From Paenibacillus doosanensis (lineage in GTDB: Bacteria > Bacillota > Bacilli > Paenibacillales > NBRC-103111), in NCBI RefSeq assembly GCF_025060755.1, contig NZ_JANYUY010000026.1, positions 40,632 to 104,631 of the forward strand: 64,000 nucleotides of DNA. The letters are read 5' to 3'. Shown here piece after piece: positions 33,705 through 41,717 of the stretch (positions are counted from its first letter, which is position 1; each line of letters begins with the position of its first letter). The position numbers and the translations under genes were made by a program. Under the pieces are notes generated by a model that did not search any database, was not told the origin of the DNA, and was given only the letters and a program-made list of their open reading frames with translations.

Positions 33705-34346
33705 TCAATCAGCCGTTTCCCTCATGTAGGAGAAATGCAGAATACTGCCAATCGTAAATAAAGTAATAAAGATGGAAAGCATAATGATTTTCTCCAGAAA
33801 CATAATGGAGAAGCTGGTAAAGCCGATAAGCAGGAAGCCGGCCAGAATCATCCAATAAAACTTAACAGGGTATCGAGCTTGTCTATGAAATCGATTCGCT
33901 GAAATAAACGAAAACCCGATTCGTAATTTGCTCAACAAATAGGCCAGGCAGCAATTGATCAAGCATAGCAAAATGGCCGGAAGTACGGATACACTTTTGG
34001 ACATTTGGACAAAGGCGTCGTAATTGAACTTGGAGAGCATCAGCGTCATAGGGGATTCAATGACAATATTGAAACCAAACCCGATAACAACCATGAGCAG
34101 CGCTTGGATCATACGCAGCCGGAAAAAGAGACAAAGACATAAAAACATGCAAATAGGCTGCACGATCGAAAGCAAATAAATAAAGCCGAAGCTTTGAATC
34201 AAAATAGACACTTGAGCCAGCATGATCGTGCTAAAAATGATTTGGCCTATGTAATTGCGGGGCTTGCAGCGAAATAGCGTTAAAGCCAGCACCAGCACGG
34301 AGGGCCAGTAAACGAGGTATATTACAACAAGTTTGAACTGTTCCAT
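33705..34346 (-). CDS. Array membrane protein (paralog 6)
   Basis: 213 residues. LFRCKPRNYIGQIIFSTIML, VQPICMFLC, SKFNYDAFVQMSK, LRIGFSFISANR and YMRETAD at the end. GGAGGGAG precedes the ATG. It departs from the group at the NDY-x-x-QG motif (reads KSVSVLPAI). Its base composition is less AT-rich than paralogs 3-5. The remnant at 31905-32131 derives from a gene of this sub-type. Confidence 0.68.
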   Translation of the reverse strand: MEQFKLVVIYLVYWPSVLVLALTLFRCKPRNYIGQIIFSTIMLAQVSILIQSFGFIYLLSIVQPICMFLCLCLFFRLRMIQALLMVVIGFGFNIVIESPMTLMLSKFNYDAFVQMSKSVSVLPAILLCLINCCLAYLLSKLRIGFSFISANRFHRQARYPVKFYWMILAGFLLIGFTSFSIMFLEKIIMLSIFITLFTIGSILHFSYMRETAD

Positions 34347-34427
34347 AAAACTCCCTCCATCGACAAGAAACGGGACATATTTACAATATATACAATATAC
34401 CTACACTGCGATCTATACGTCAATCAA

Positions 34428-35069
34428 CTATTCGGATACTTCTTTCAAATAAGCGAGATGAAATAAAACGGCGAGCAAAAAGAATGTGATCCCGTAGGCG
34501 CTCATAATCCATTTGTTCCATATGTATAGAGATAGGCTCGTCGAAGTAAGCGAAAGCGTACCTATAGCTAGGGCGGCTTTCGTCAATGTGGACATAGATG
34601 ACATTCTCGTACGCTGTGCCGGGACGGCAAAAGAAAAGCCCCAACGGAATCGGCGCAACAGATAGACAGCCAAAAAGCTGAGAGACGAGACGCCAAAGCC
34701 TTGAATGAAATATTGTTCCCTATAGATAATAAGGAACTCGCTGTAATTAAAACCGGACAAAATCCAATTAAATATAATTTCAAAAGCGAGCGCCATTATG
34801 TAGGTCAGGAGTACCATAACAACGGCATGAATCCACTGAAGCCTGAAGAATAGCCAGACGCAAATAAAGAAGAAGATCGGCTGCACGGTAGTTACGAGAA
34901 AAGCCAATTGAAACTTTTGAATAACATAAGATACTTGAGATAACAAGACTATAGATATGGCCGATTGGGGCATATATTTGGTCATTTTCAACCTGAACAG
35001 CGCTAAGCCAAGACAAAGCAGGGAAGTCCAGGTCATTGCAAATAAAATCAGTTCGGCCAGCTGCCGCAT
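34428..35069 (-). CDS. Array membrane protein (paralog 7)
   Basis: 213 residues: LFRLKMTKYMPQSAISIVLLSQ, VQPIFFFIC, SGFNYSEFLIIYREQYFIQG, FRWGFSFAVP and a YLKEVSE end. The start is 15 nt from the stop of the truncated paralog 8, whose last codons include the GGATTAGGAG used as ribosome site here. Same likely membrane topology as the others. Confidence 0.68.
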   Translation of the reverse strand: MRQLAELILFAMTWTSLLCLGLALFRLKMTKYMPQSAISIVLLSQVSYVIQKFQLAFLVTTVQPIFFFICVWLFFRLQWIHAVVMVLLTYIMALAFEIIFNWILSGFNYSEFLIIYREQYFIQGFGVSSLSFLAVYLLRRFRWGFSFAVPAQRTRMSSMSTLTKAALAIGTLSLTSTSLSLYIWNKWIMSAYGITFFLLAVLFHLAYLKEVSE

Positions 35070-35083
35070 TATTTGCTCAACTC

Positions 35084-35364
35084 CTAATCCGCAACTTCTT
35101 TCTGATACGCCATCCGCAGGACGACTATAAACGCAGACGAAAAATCAGCCTATAGCACAGAATCGCACAAATAGGCTGAACGGTGGCAACGAGATAAATT
35201 TTATCGTATTGGCGGATGAGGACTGATATATATGTCAATAAAAGCGCCGATAAGACCAACTGCACTGCGTAAGGCCGAAGAGGGAACCGAAACAAGACGA
35301 ATCCCAACGACAACAAGCACAGCCAGGCCGCAAAATAATAAAGTCCGAGTTGAAACCAAGGCAT
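35084..35364 (-). pseudogene. Array membrane protein, internally deleted (paralog 8)
   Basis: An ATG-started frame gives 79 residues matching the N-terminus of the family (LFRFPLRPYAVQLVLSALLLTYISVL... VQPICAILC...FRLRL). Just after it another frame encodes SAFIVVLRMAYQKEVAD, the family C-terminus, ending in TAG at 35084. About 120 central codons are missing. It is the first array gene after the regulator; the shortened 79-residue product could still be made. Confidence 0.75.
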
Positions 35365-35403
35365 TAACGTCAGTCCTTCTGGATTGTTAAGTGTAGTAGG
35401 ATG

Positions 35404-36057
35404 CTAACCTTTGACAAAAGACGGGTTCATATTGCTGGTTTTGCCGAAAGAGAATTCCAGACTGGTTTGGTTGTTGTTGGCAATCTTGCGAAGAATGAGA
35501 TCGTGGTACTTACGCTGTCGCAGGGCGGACATGGATACGAAGATCCCTTCTCCCTTAAGATCGAAATACAGCTTGCCGTTACGATCGTCGTATTTGCGGA
35601 TCTGTTGAAAGTTGGCGTAGATGTCGGCGTCGACTTTCCTGAATTCATGCTCGTCCAACATATCAAGAAACTCGCTGAAATCTCGCAGAGACTCGATGCT
35701 GCGCGTTACCTTGGAGTTTTGATTGCAATATATAATTTCTTTCATGCCCACTTCAATATAGAAAACGTAGTTTAAATCTATTTGTATGTTCGGTGTTGGA
35801 GTTCCGGCGATGTCTTGCTCCATAAGATGCCCGGCTTTAATCATCAGTTCGGTATAAGGATAATCGTATGCCGCGGATAATTTTTTCAGGGTATCGGGTG
35901 ATGGAGTGATTTTCTCATTGGTGGAGCGGTTTTTCTCCAGCTCCAGATCGCGAATGTAGGCATGCGACAGGCCGCTTTTCTTGGCTGCCTCTCTAAGCGA
36001 CATAGTCCCTCGCAAGCCTTCTAAAAATTTACCAAATTCAGGGATGGGATGTCCCAC
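35404..36057 (-). CDS. XRE-type HTH / LytTR-like fusion regulator
   Basis: 217 residues from the GTG at 36057, which has AGGTGA five nt upstream; the longer ORF start has none. Residues 5-80 are an XRE helix-turn-helix (FLEGLRGTMSLREAAKKSGLSHAYIRDLELEKN) . Residues 95-205 resemble a LytTR domain (KEIIYCNQNSKVTRSIESLRDFSEFLDML...EFRKVDADIYANFQQIRKY...GKLYFDLKGEGIFVSMSALRQRK). AgrA, the usual partner of AgrC, also uses LytTR. It heads the minus-strand array with only 39 nt to the next gene, so it probably controls the block. Confidence 0.75.
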   Translation of the reverse strand: MGHPIPEFGKFLEGLRGTMSLREAAKKSGLSHAYIRDLELEKNRSTNEKITPSPDTLKKLSAAYDYPYTELMIKAGHLMEQDIAGTPTPNIQIDLNYVFYIEVGMKEIIYCNQNSKVTRSIESLRDFSEFLDMLDEHEFRKVDADIYANFQQIRKYDDRNGKLYFDLKGEGIFVSMSALRQRKYHDLILRKIANNNQTSLEFSFGKTSNMNPSFVKG

Positions 36058-36186
36058 TGTAATCACCTCTCTTATCGTTATTTTAAAGGACAAATTCGGT
36101 AAAGGAAATAGCAAAAGAAAAAAATATGTGACATAAGAGGAATCTTCCTAAAAAATAATTAATAAAATAAAGTAATTCTTGACGGC

Positions 36187-36206
36187 ATGTAGTATAAATA
36201 CTACAT
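36187..36206. promoter_or_regulatory. Inverted-repeat operator in the divergent regulator region
   Basis: Perfect 9-bp arms ATGTAGTAT and ATACTACAT with an AA centre. It overlaps a plus-strand promoter candidate (TTGACG at 36179-36184, 17-nt spacer, TACATT). The XRE-LytTR protein is the natural candidate to bind it; a further CTACAT lies just downstream. Confidence 0.6.
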
Positions 36207-36246
36207 TTAATATAGGGACAGAGAGACTACATCATGAAGGGGGATC

Positions 36247-36690
36247 ATGAAGATGAGAGATAAGATCATGAACCGTTGGAGCACTTATGAACCCTTTTAT
36301 GTTGAATTTAACGGATATAAAATCGCGGACATCGTCATTACCAGCCATGCCCTGTCCCGGTGGTCGGAACGAGTGGAAAGCGATCAAGGCGGGATTGAGC
36401 ATATTTGTGCTTTTCTATGGGACGCCTTGAAATTCGCACGGGTTCAGCCTTATTACGAGAATGAAAAGGACGTTTACTTGATTGACCAGGACTTGGTCAT
36501 GGTCGCCGAATTTATGACTATCAAGGAAGAGACGGATATCGCCGGAAATCCTCTACATAAAATGGTCGTGGTTACTTTCCTGGGGAAAATATCGGAGGAT
36601 ATCCAGCTCAGGGATTTGAAAGCGTATTATTCGTGGCTGCGTCATTCCCGGCGAATGACGCTTGTCAAGCACGGCCGAAAGCGCAAATGA
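36247..36690 (+). CDS. Hypothetical protein divergent from the XRE-LytTR gene
   Basis: 147 residues. The segment ITSHALSRWSERVESDQGGIEHICAFLWDALKFARV followed by DQDLVMVAEF resembles short DUF4258-type or toxin-like RNase folds (SxHAxxR at the start of a helix), but the match is weak. The basic C-terminus (RHSRRMTLVKHGRKRK) could bind nucleic acid. AGGGGGA lies just before the ATG; ATG at 36253 is an alternative start. It is followed by its own terminator. Confidence 0.5.
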   Translation: MKMRDKIMNRWSTYEPFYVEFNGYKIADIVITSHALSRWSERVESDQGGIEHICAFLWDALKFARVQPYYENEKDVYLIDQDLVMVAEFMTIKEETDIAGNPLHKMVVVTFLGKISEDIQLRDLKAYYSWLRHSRRMTLVKHGRKRK

Positions 36691-36718
36691 AGACAATGAA
36701 TAAGGTTGAACAGGAAGA

Positions 36719-36749
36719 AGCATGCGGGGAACCCGTCATGCTTTTTTTT
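36719..36749 (+). terminator. Terminator after the divergent hypothetical gene
   Basis: AGCATGCGGG-GAA-CCCGTCATGCT followed by eight T. Confidence 0.85.
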
Positions 36750-36831
36750 GTTGCCGGGAAAGGAGCAGCCGCTGCATAATTTAGGCCCGGATGCGGGGAA
36801 ATTAGAGAGAGATAGGAAGGAGGATCTAAGG

Positions 36832-38874
36832 ATGGCACGCGACTTACCTCTTAGCAACGGGAATGTGCTGGTGAATTTCGACACCCATTATAATTTGCGG
36901 GATATTTATTTCCCTTATGTAGGTCAGGAAAATCAGGCGGCAGACCATCTGTCCCATTTCGGCGTGTGGACGCCGGAAGATTTTTTCTGGATTGATCATC
37001 AAGATTTCAAAAAAAGCGCCTCCTATTTGAACGACTCGATGGTGACCCAGGTGGCAGGCGAACACGCGCGGCTAGGGCTGAAGATGACGCTGCGCGACGG
37101 AGTGGATGTGCAGGAGAATGTGTTCGTGCGCAAGGTGCAGCTGGAGAACAAATGGGACCGCGAGCGGACGGTCAAGCTGTACTTCCATCTGGACTTGCAT
37201 TTATACGGCAACGGGGTTGGCGACACGGTCTATTACGATCCGGATCTGGGTTCGCTTGTTTTCTATAAAGGCCACCGCTACATGTCGCTGTCCTGCTGCG
37301 GCGGGCCCGACAGTAAGAAAGCCGGCTGCACGAGCTACGCGATCGGCCAGAAGGAAATGAACGGACTAGAAGGAACCTGGAGAGATGCGGAGGACGGCCA
37401 GCTCGGACGCAATCCGATTGCGCAGGGCTCGGTCGACGGCACGATCGAGCTGGAAGTGAAGCTGCCTGCCCGCGGATCGGCGGAGGCGTGGTTCTGGATT
37501 TGCTTCGCGAGGAGTCCTCAGGAAATCGCCAGGACGGAGAAGAGCGTCAGGGAAACGGGGCCTCAGGCTATGCTGCAGAGGACCTACATTTATTGGCTTC
37601 ACTGGCTGGCGCGGGACCGTCACGATTTGAGCCTGATCGATAAGGATATGGCGTCTTTTTACAAAAGAAGTCTGCTTGTCGTACGCACGAATATGGATAA
37701 CCGCGGAGCAATCGTAGCGGCCAACGATTCGGATATATTGAAGTTCGCCCGCGACACGTATTCGTATATGTGGCCGCGCGACGGGGCGTTGATCGCCCAT
37801 GCTTTGGACCGCTCCGGGTATGTATCGCTGACGAGCAAGTTTTTTCAATTTTGCCGGCGGGCGATTACTCCGGAAGGATATTTGCAGCACAAATATAACC
37901 CGGACGGTTCGGCGGGCTCCAGCTGGCATCCGTGGATCAATCCGGCCGGGGAGAAGCAGCTGCCGATTCAAGAGGATGAAACGGCGCTGGTGCTGTTTGC
38001 GATGTGGCATCATCATCAGCTGGGCAAGACGCTGGACGACGCCCGCGAGGATTACGATCAATTCGTCGTTCCGGCGGCCGGGTTTCTAGCCAGCTACAAG
38101 GATGCGTCGGGGCTTCCGCTGCCTTCCTACGATCTGTGGGAGGAGCGTTACGGCGTTCATGCATTTACCGTAGCGAGCGTATATGCCGGGCTGCTGGCGG
38201 CCAGCAAATTCGCCGAGCATTTCCGGGACAAGGCGCGGATGATGTATTACCGCGATGCGGCTCAAGCGGTCAAATCGGCCGTCGAGAAGCATATGTACTC
38301 CGAGCAGGAGAAACGGTTCATCAGGTCGCTGTATTGGAATCGCGACAAGAATACGTACGAGCCGGATTTGACGCTCGATGCCAGCTTGTATGCGCTGTTC
38401 GACTTTGAAATGTTCGCCGCGGACGATCCGCGCATTACGGCGACGATGAAGGCGATTCGGCAGCAGCTGTGGATTCAGACCGAAGTCGGCGGCATCGGCC
38501 GCTATACGAACGATTATTATCATCAAGTGACCAAAGATATCGGCAAGGTGCCGGGTAACCCTTGGTTCATATGCACGCTCTGGTATGCCGAATGGGTCAT
38601 CGCCGTCGCCAAGAAGGAATCCGAGCTGAAGGAAGCCGCGGAGATGATCCGCTGGACGATGAAGCACGCGCTGCCGACCGGAATTTTGGCGGAGCAGGTG
38701 CATCCGTTTACGGGCGCGCCGCTATCGGTCTCTCCTCTGACATGGTCCCATGCTTCCTTTGTCAAGGTCGTACAGGAGTATATGTCCAAGCTGAAGCAGC
38801 TGAAAAATAAAGGCCGCGGCAAGGAAGATATTAGCGACGCGAAGCTGCTGCAGACGACGGGAGGCCCGCGATGA
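36832..38874 (+). CDS. Glycoside hydrolase family 15 (glucoamylase-like) protein
   Basis: 680 residues from the ATG at 36832 (GGAAGGAGG upstream). The N-terminal 280 residues form the beta-sandwich seen in bacterial GH15 enzymes; the C-terminal (alpha/alpha)6 barrel has YSYMWPRDGALIAHALD, LPSYDLWEERYGVHAFTVASVYAGL, GGIGRYTNDYY and LAEQVHPFTGAPLSVSPLTWSHASFV, with the catalytic Glu pair in the LWEER and LAEQ motifs. It releases glucose from alpha-glucans or trehalose. There is no signal peptide, so it acts in the cytoplasm. Its end overlaps the glucose dehydrogenase start. Confidence 0.88.
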   Translation: MARDLPLSNGNVLVNFDTHYNLRDIYFPYVGQENQAADHLSHFGVWTPEDFFWIDHQDFKKSASYLNDSMVTQVAGEHARLGLKMTLRDGVDVQENVFVRKVQLENKWDRERTVKLYFHLDLHLYGNGVGDTVYYDPDLGSLVFYKGHRYMSLSCCGGPDSKKAGCTSYAIGQKEMNGLEGTWRDAEDGQLGRNPIAQGSVDGTIELEVKLPARGSAEAWFWICFARSPQEIARTEKSVRETGPQAMLQRTYIYWLHWLARDRHDLSLIDKDMASFYKRSLLVVRTNMDNRGAIVAANDSDILKFARDTYSYMWPRDGALIAHALDRSGYVSLTSKFFQFCRRAITPEGYLQHKYNPDGSAGSSWHPWINPAGEKQLPIQEDETALVLFAMWHHHQLGKTLDDAREDYDQFVVPAAGFLASYKDASGLPLPSYDLWEERYGVHAFTVASVYAGLLAASKFAEHFRDKARMMYYRDAAQAVKSAVEKHMYSEQEKRFIRSLYWNRDKNTYEPDLTLDASLYALFDFEMFAADDPRITATMKAIRQQLWIQTEVGGIGRYTNDYYHQVTKDIGKVPGNPWFICTLWYAEWVIAVAKKESELKEAAEMIRWTMKHALPTGILAEQVHPFTGAPLSVSPLTWSHASFVKVVQEYMSKLKQLKNKGRGKEDISDAKLLQTTGGPR

Positions 38875-40151
38875 TGAAGACGGTGAGATTGACGGGCTTG
38901 CAGGCGGCGACGGCAGCTCCAGGCGGGCTCCCGGGACAAGGACAAGGAAAGCGCGATCCGGCCGGGGAAGGGCCTGAGGTCAAGACAAAGGCTGCCGAAA
39001 CCGTCAAGCTGGAGCTGACCGAGACCGAGCGTCCGCAGCTCAAGTATCCGTCGGAGGTGCTGGTGCGAGTATTATGCGTCGGCCTCGACGGCACCGACCG
39101 GGAGCTGATGACCGAAAAGTACGGCGTACCCCCGGAAGGGAAAGACGCGCTCACGATCGGCCACGAATCGCTCGGCGTTGTCGTGGAGGCCGGGGAGGCT
39201 TCGGGACTTGCGGCGGGCGATCTCGTATGCGCGCTGGTGCGCAGACCGTGCAATGACCCGGAATGCGTCAACTGCCGCAGCGGGCATTCCGACTTCTGCG
39301 AAACCGGTCATTATGTGGAGCGGGGCATTAAGGGCCGCGACGGTTATTTGAGCGAATATTATGCGGAGGATGCGAGGTACTTGGTCAAGGTGCCGCCGGC
39401 TTGTCTGGACTACGGCGTGCTGACCGAGCCGCAAAGCATCGTCGAGAAAGTATGGGACCAGGTGCAGCGCATCCAGCAGCGGCTGATCTGGCAGCCCAAG
39501 ACGGTGCTGGTGCTCGGCTCCGGGCCGCTCGGCCTGCTGGCGGCCCTGACGAGCCGGTGTCTCGGACTCGACACCGTCGTCTGGTCCAAGTCGCCGGCGG
39601 ATAGTCCGGCGGCGGAGCTCGTTCGCGCCTGCGGGGCCGAGTTCCGGCAGGCGGATGAGGCCGGCGACGCAGGCAGCGGCGGCACAGGAAGCGCTGAGAC
39701 GCTCAGCGGCTTCCTGCAGCGGCGCGGCAAGCGCGTCGACATGATCTACGAATGCACGGGCTACAGCCCGCTCGCATTCGAAGCGATGACGGCGCTCGGA
39801 CCCGGCGGCGTGCTCGCGCTGCTCGGCGTGACGCCGGGAGGCCGCAGCTTGCAGGTGCCGGCGGATGCGATCAATCAGGAGCTGGTGCTGGAAAATAAAT
39901 GCGTGCTCGGCTCGGTCAACGCCTCGCGTAAAGATTTCGAAACCGGACTGTACCGGCTACAGCAGATGGAGGAGAAGTTTCCCGGCCTTCTCGGCCGGAT
40001 AATGAGCGACAGGCTGACGATGGAGCAGGTGCCGGGGCTCGACTTTTCGAAAATTGCCGTTAAAGCCGTCGTGGATGTGGTGCCGCAGCCGCAATGGCGG
40101 GACATGCTCTCTCAGAGCTCATCGCCGGTGGAGTACAGTTTTTCAGTATGA
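38871..40151 (+). CDS. Glucose 1-dehydrogenase-like zinc MDR enzyme
   Basis: 426 residues. The N-terminus (about 1-45) is extra and Gly/Lys-rich. The medium-chain dehydrogenase core has GHESLGVVVEAG (about 98), the structural-zinc cysteine set CNDPECVNCRSGHSDFC, ERGIKGRDGYLSEYY (a mark of archaeal-type glucose dehydrogenases), and the nucleotide motif VLVLGSGPLGLLAAL. It would oxidise glucose to gluconolactone. The start overlaps the GH15 stop as ATGA, so hydrolysis and oxidation of glucose are produced together. Confidence 0.82.
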   Translation: MMKTVRLTGLQAATAAPGGLPGQGQGKRDPAGEGPEVKTKAAETVKLELTETERPQLKYPSEVLVRVLCVGLDGTDRELMTEKYGVPPEGKDALTIGHESLGVVVEAGEASGLAAGDLVCALVRRPCNDPECVNCRSGHSDFCETGHYVERGIKGRDGYLSEYYAEDARYLVKVPPACLDYGVLTEPQSIVEKVWDQVQRIQQRLIWQPKTVLVLGSGPLGLLAALTSRCLGLDTVVWSKSPADSPAAELVRACGAEFRQADEAGDAGSGGTGSAETLSGFLQRRGKRVDMIYECTGYSPLAFEAMTALGPGGVLALLGVTPGGRSLQVPADAINQELVLENKCVLGSVNASRKDFETGLYRLQQMEEKFPGLLGRIMSDRLTMEQVPGLDFSKIAVKAVVDVVPQPQWRDMLSQSSSPVEYSFSV

Positions 40152-40174
40152 GGCGCGCGGCAGGTTAACATACA

Positions 40175-40218
40175 GCGAGACCTTCTTTCCTATACATGGA
40201 AAGAAGGTCTCGTTTTTT
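40175..40218. terminator. Bidirectional terminator between GDH and AraC genes
   Basis: CGAGACCTTCTTTCC-loop-GGAAAGAAGGTCTCG followed by TTTTTT. Confidence 0.85.
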
Positions 40219-40228
40219 CACGCGTATT

Positions 40229-41089
40229 TCATTGACTGCAATCGTACGGATTCGTCGTTTGATCCTGGCGGTATTCGGACGGAGAGCGTCCGTACCATTT
40301 CTTGAATTGCTTGGAGAAGTATAGCGGATCGCCGAAGCCGACGGAAGAAGCGACCTGCTCAACGGTCAAAGCTTCATGGAGCAGCAGCTTGGCCCGTTCC
40401 ATGCGGATTTTCAGCAGGAAATTCATAGGGGCCATTCCGGTATGCTGCTTGAACATTTTCGATAGATGGGTGCGATGGTAACCGAGCGTCTGGGCCATCG
40501 ATTCGATCGAAATCGGCTGATGATACTGCAGCGTCAGCCAGCGGATCGCCTGCTCCACCTGCTGCTGGATGCCGGGGGCCTCCTTCTTCGGAATGGCCTC
40601 CACTATTAAATCCTCGGCATATTCCGCGAGAACGAGTCTCATATAGCCTTGGGACTGCATATCCGCATGAGGCGGGCGCTTGTGCAGCGTCCGTTCGATT
40701 TGATGGTACAAGGCGGTCATTCTGCGATGCTGCTTCGTCGAAGCGACCGGATGATGCTGGGAGATGCCGAGACCGCTCAAATATTCGTCGGCCCTCGGAC
40801 CCTTGAACCCGATCCACCGGTAGCACCACGGGTCGGCCTCGTCCGATTCGTAGCTGACGAGCTCTCCCGGGAAGATGAAGAAGCTGTCGCCCCGCTCCAA
40901 ATCGTAATCGATCCCCATGCAGCGAAACGTGCCGCGGCCTGAGACGACATAATGAACAAGATGATAATCGAGCACCTGGGGGCCGACCCGGTGCCGCGGC
41001 TTCGTCTGGGAATGGCCGCTGAACAGAACGGCCAATTCTCCTTTGCCTGGCTGCGAATTGAACGCTACGGAATGGTAGGATTCCTTCAT
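40229..41089 (-). CDS. AraC family regulator
   Basis: 286 residues from the ATG at 41089 (GAGGTG six nt upstream). The N-terminal cupin (LVHYVVSGRGTF...GDSFFIFPGELVSYESD) senses a sugar, and the C-terminal pair of HTH motifs (SIESMAQTLGYHRTHLSKMFKQHTG and TVEQVASSVGFGDPLYFSKQFKKWYG) binds DNA. It is divergent from bdbC and the GH4 alpha-galactosidase, so control of galactoside use is the likely role. Confidence 0.88.
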   Translation of the reverse strand: MKESYHSVAFNSQPGKGELAVLFSGHSQTKPRHRVGPQVLDYHLVHYVVSGRGTFRCMGIDYDLERGDSFFIFPGELVSYESDEADPWCYRWIGFKGPRADEYLSGLGISQHHPVASTKQHRRMTALYHQIERTLHKRPPHADMQSQGYMRLVLAEYAEDLIVEAIPKKEAPGIQQQVEQAIRWLTLQYHQPISIESMAQTLGYHRTHLSKMFKQHTGMAPMNFLLKIRMERAKLLLHEALTVEQVASSVGFGDPLYFSKQFKKWYGRSPSEYRQDQTTNPYDCSQ

Positions 41090-41167
41090 ATGGAACACCT
41101 CGTCATCTTTTGTTATGATGATAGAAGGAAAAAATGAGTTCAAGATTATAGGAGCGAACGACTGCGA

Positions 41168-41602
41168 ATGAATCGATGGATGAAAGATAACGCACTACAT
41201 CTGTCTTGGGTTGTAGCGCTGACAGCTACGCTCGGAAGCTTGTATTTCTCGGAAATTATGCATTTTTTGCCCTGCAAGCTCTGCTGGTATCAGCGCATTC
41301 TGATGTATCCTCTCGTGATTATACTCGGCATAGCGGCGGTGCGCAAGGATGTGCGGCATTATGTGTACGTCCTGCCTCTGAGCGTATGGGGGGCGGGCAT
41401 CTCGCTCTATCATTACTTGATGCAGAAGACTTCATGGTTCAAGGACGGGGCGACGGCGTGCGGTCCGGTTCCGTGCGACGTCGATTATATCGATTGGTTC
41501 GGCTTTGTTACGATCCCTCTGCTGGCGCTGACGGCGTTCGTGCTGATCACGGTGTTGATGATCCTGCTGATGCTGGCGGTGCGGTCGAATCCGCAAACGT
41601 AA
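41168..41602 (+). CDS. bdbC: Disulfide bond formation protein BdbC (DsbB-like)
   Basis: 144 residues, four membrane helices. The quinone-linked CxxC is in PCKLCWYQRI (about 36-39), and the second pair in TACGPVPCDVDYIDW (about 97-103) faces outside. It reoxidises a thiol-disulfide oxidoreductase such as BdbD; no bdbD is adjacent. It is placed between the AraC regulator and the GH4 gene without an obvious functional link. Confidence 0.9.
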   Translation: MNRWMKDNALHLSWVVALTATLGSLYFSEIMHFLPCKLCWYQRILMYPLVIILGIAAVRKDVRHYVYVLPLSVWGAGISLYHYLMQKTSWFKDGATACGPVPCDVDYIDWFGFVTIPLLALTAFVLITVLMILLMLAVRSNPQT

Positions 41603-41717
41603 CGAACTACATTTCTCCATGCAAAAGTGGTTTGTCTCCATATGCATCCAGCCTGCCCGGGAGTATAGTCTAAGTAAGCAATGAGAATTCATTCAAGGAA
41701 CCGGGAGGCTGGAATTT

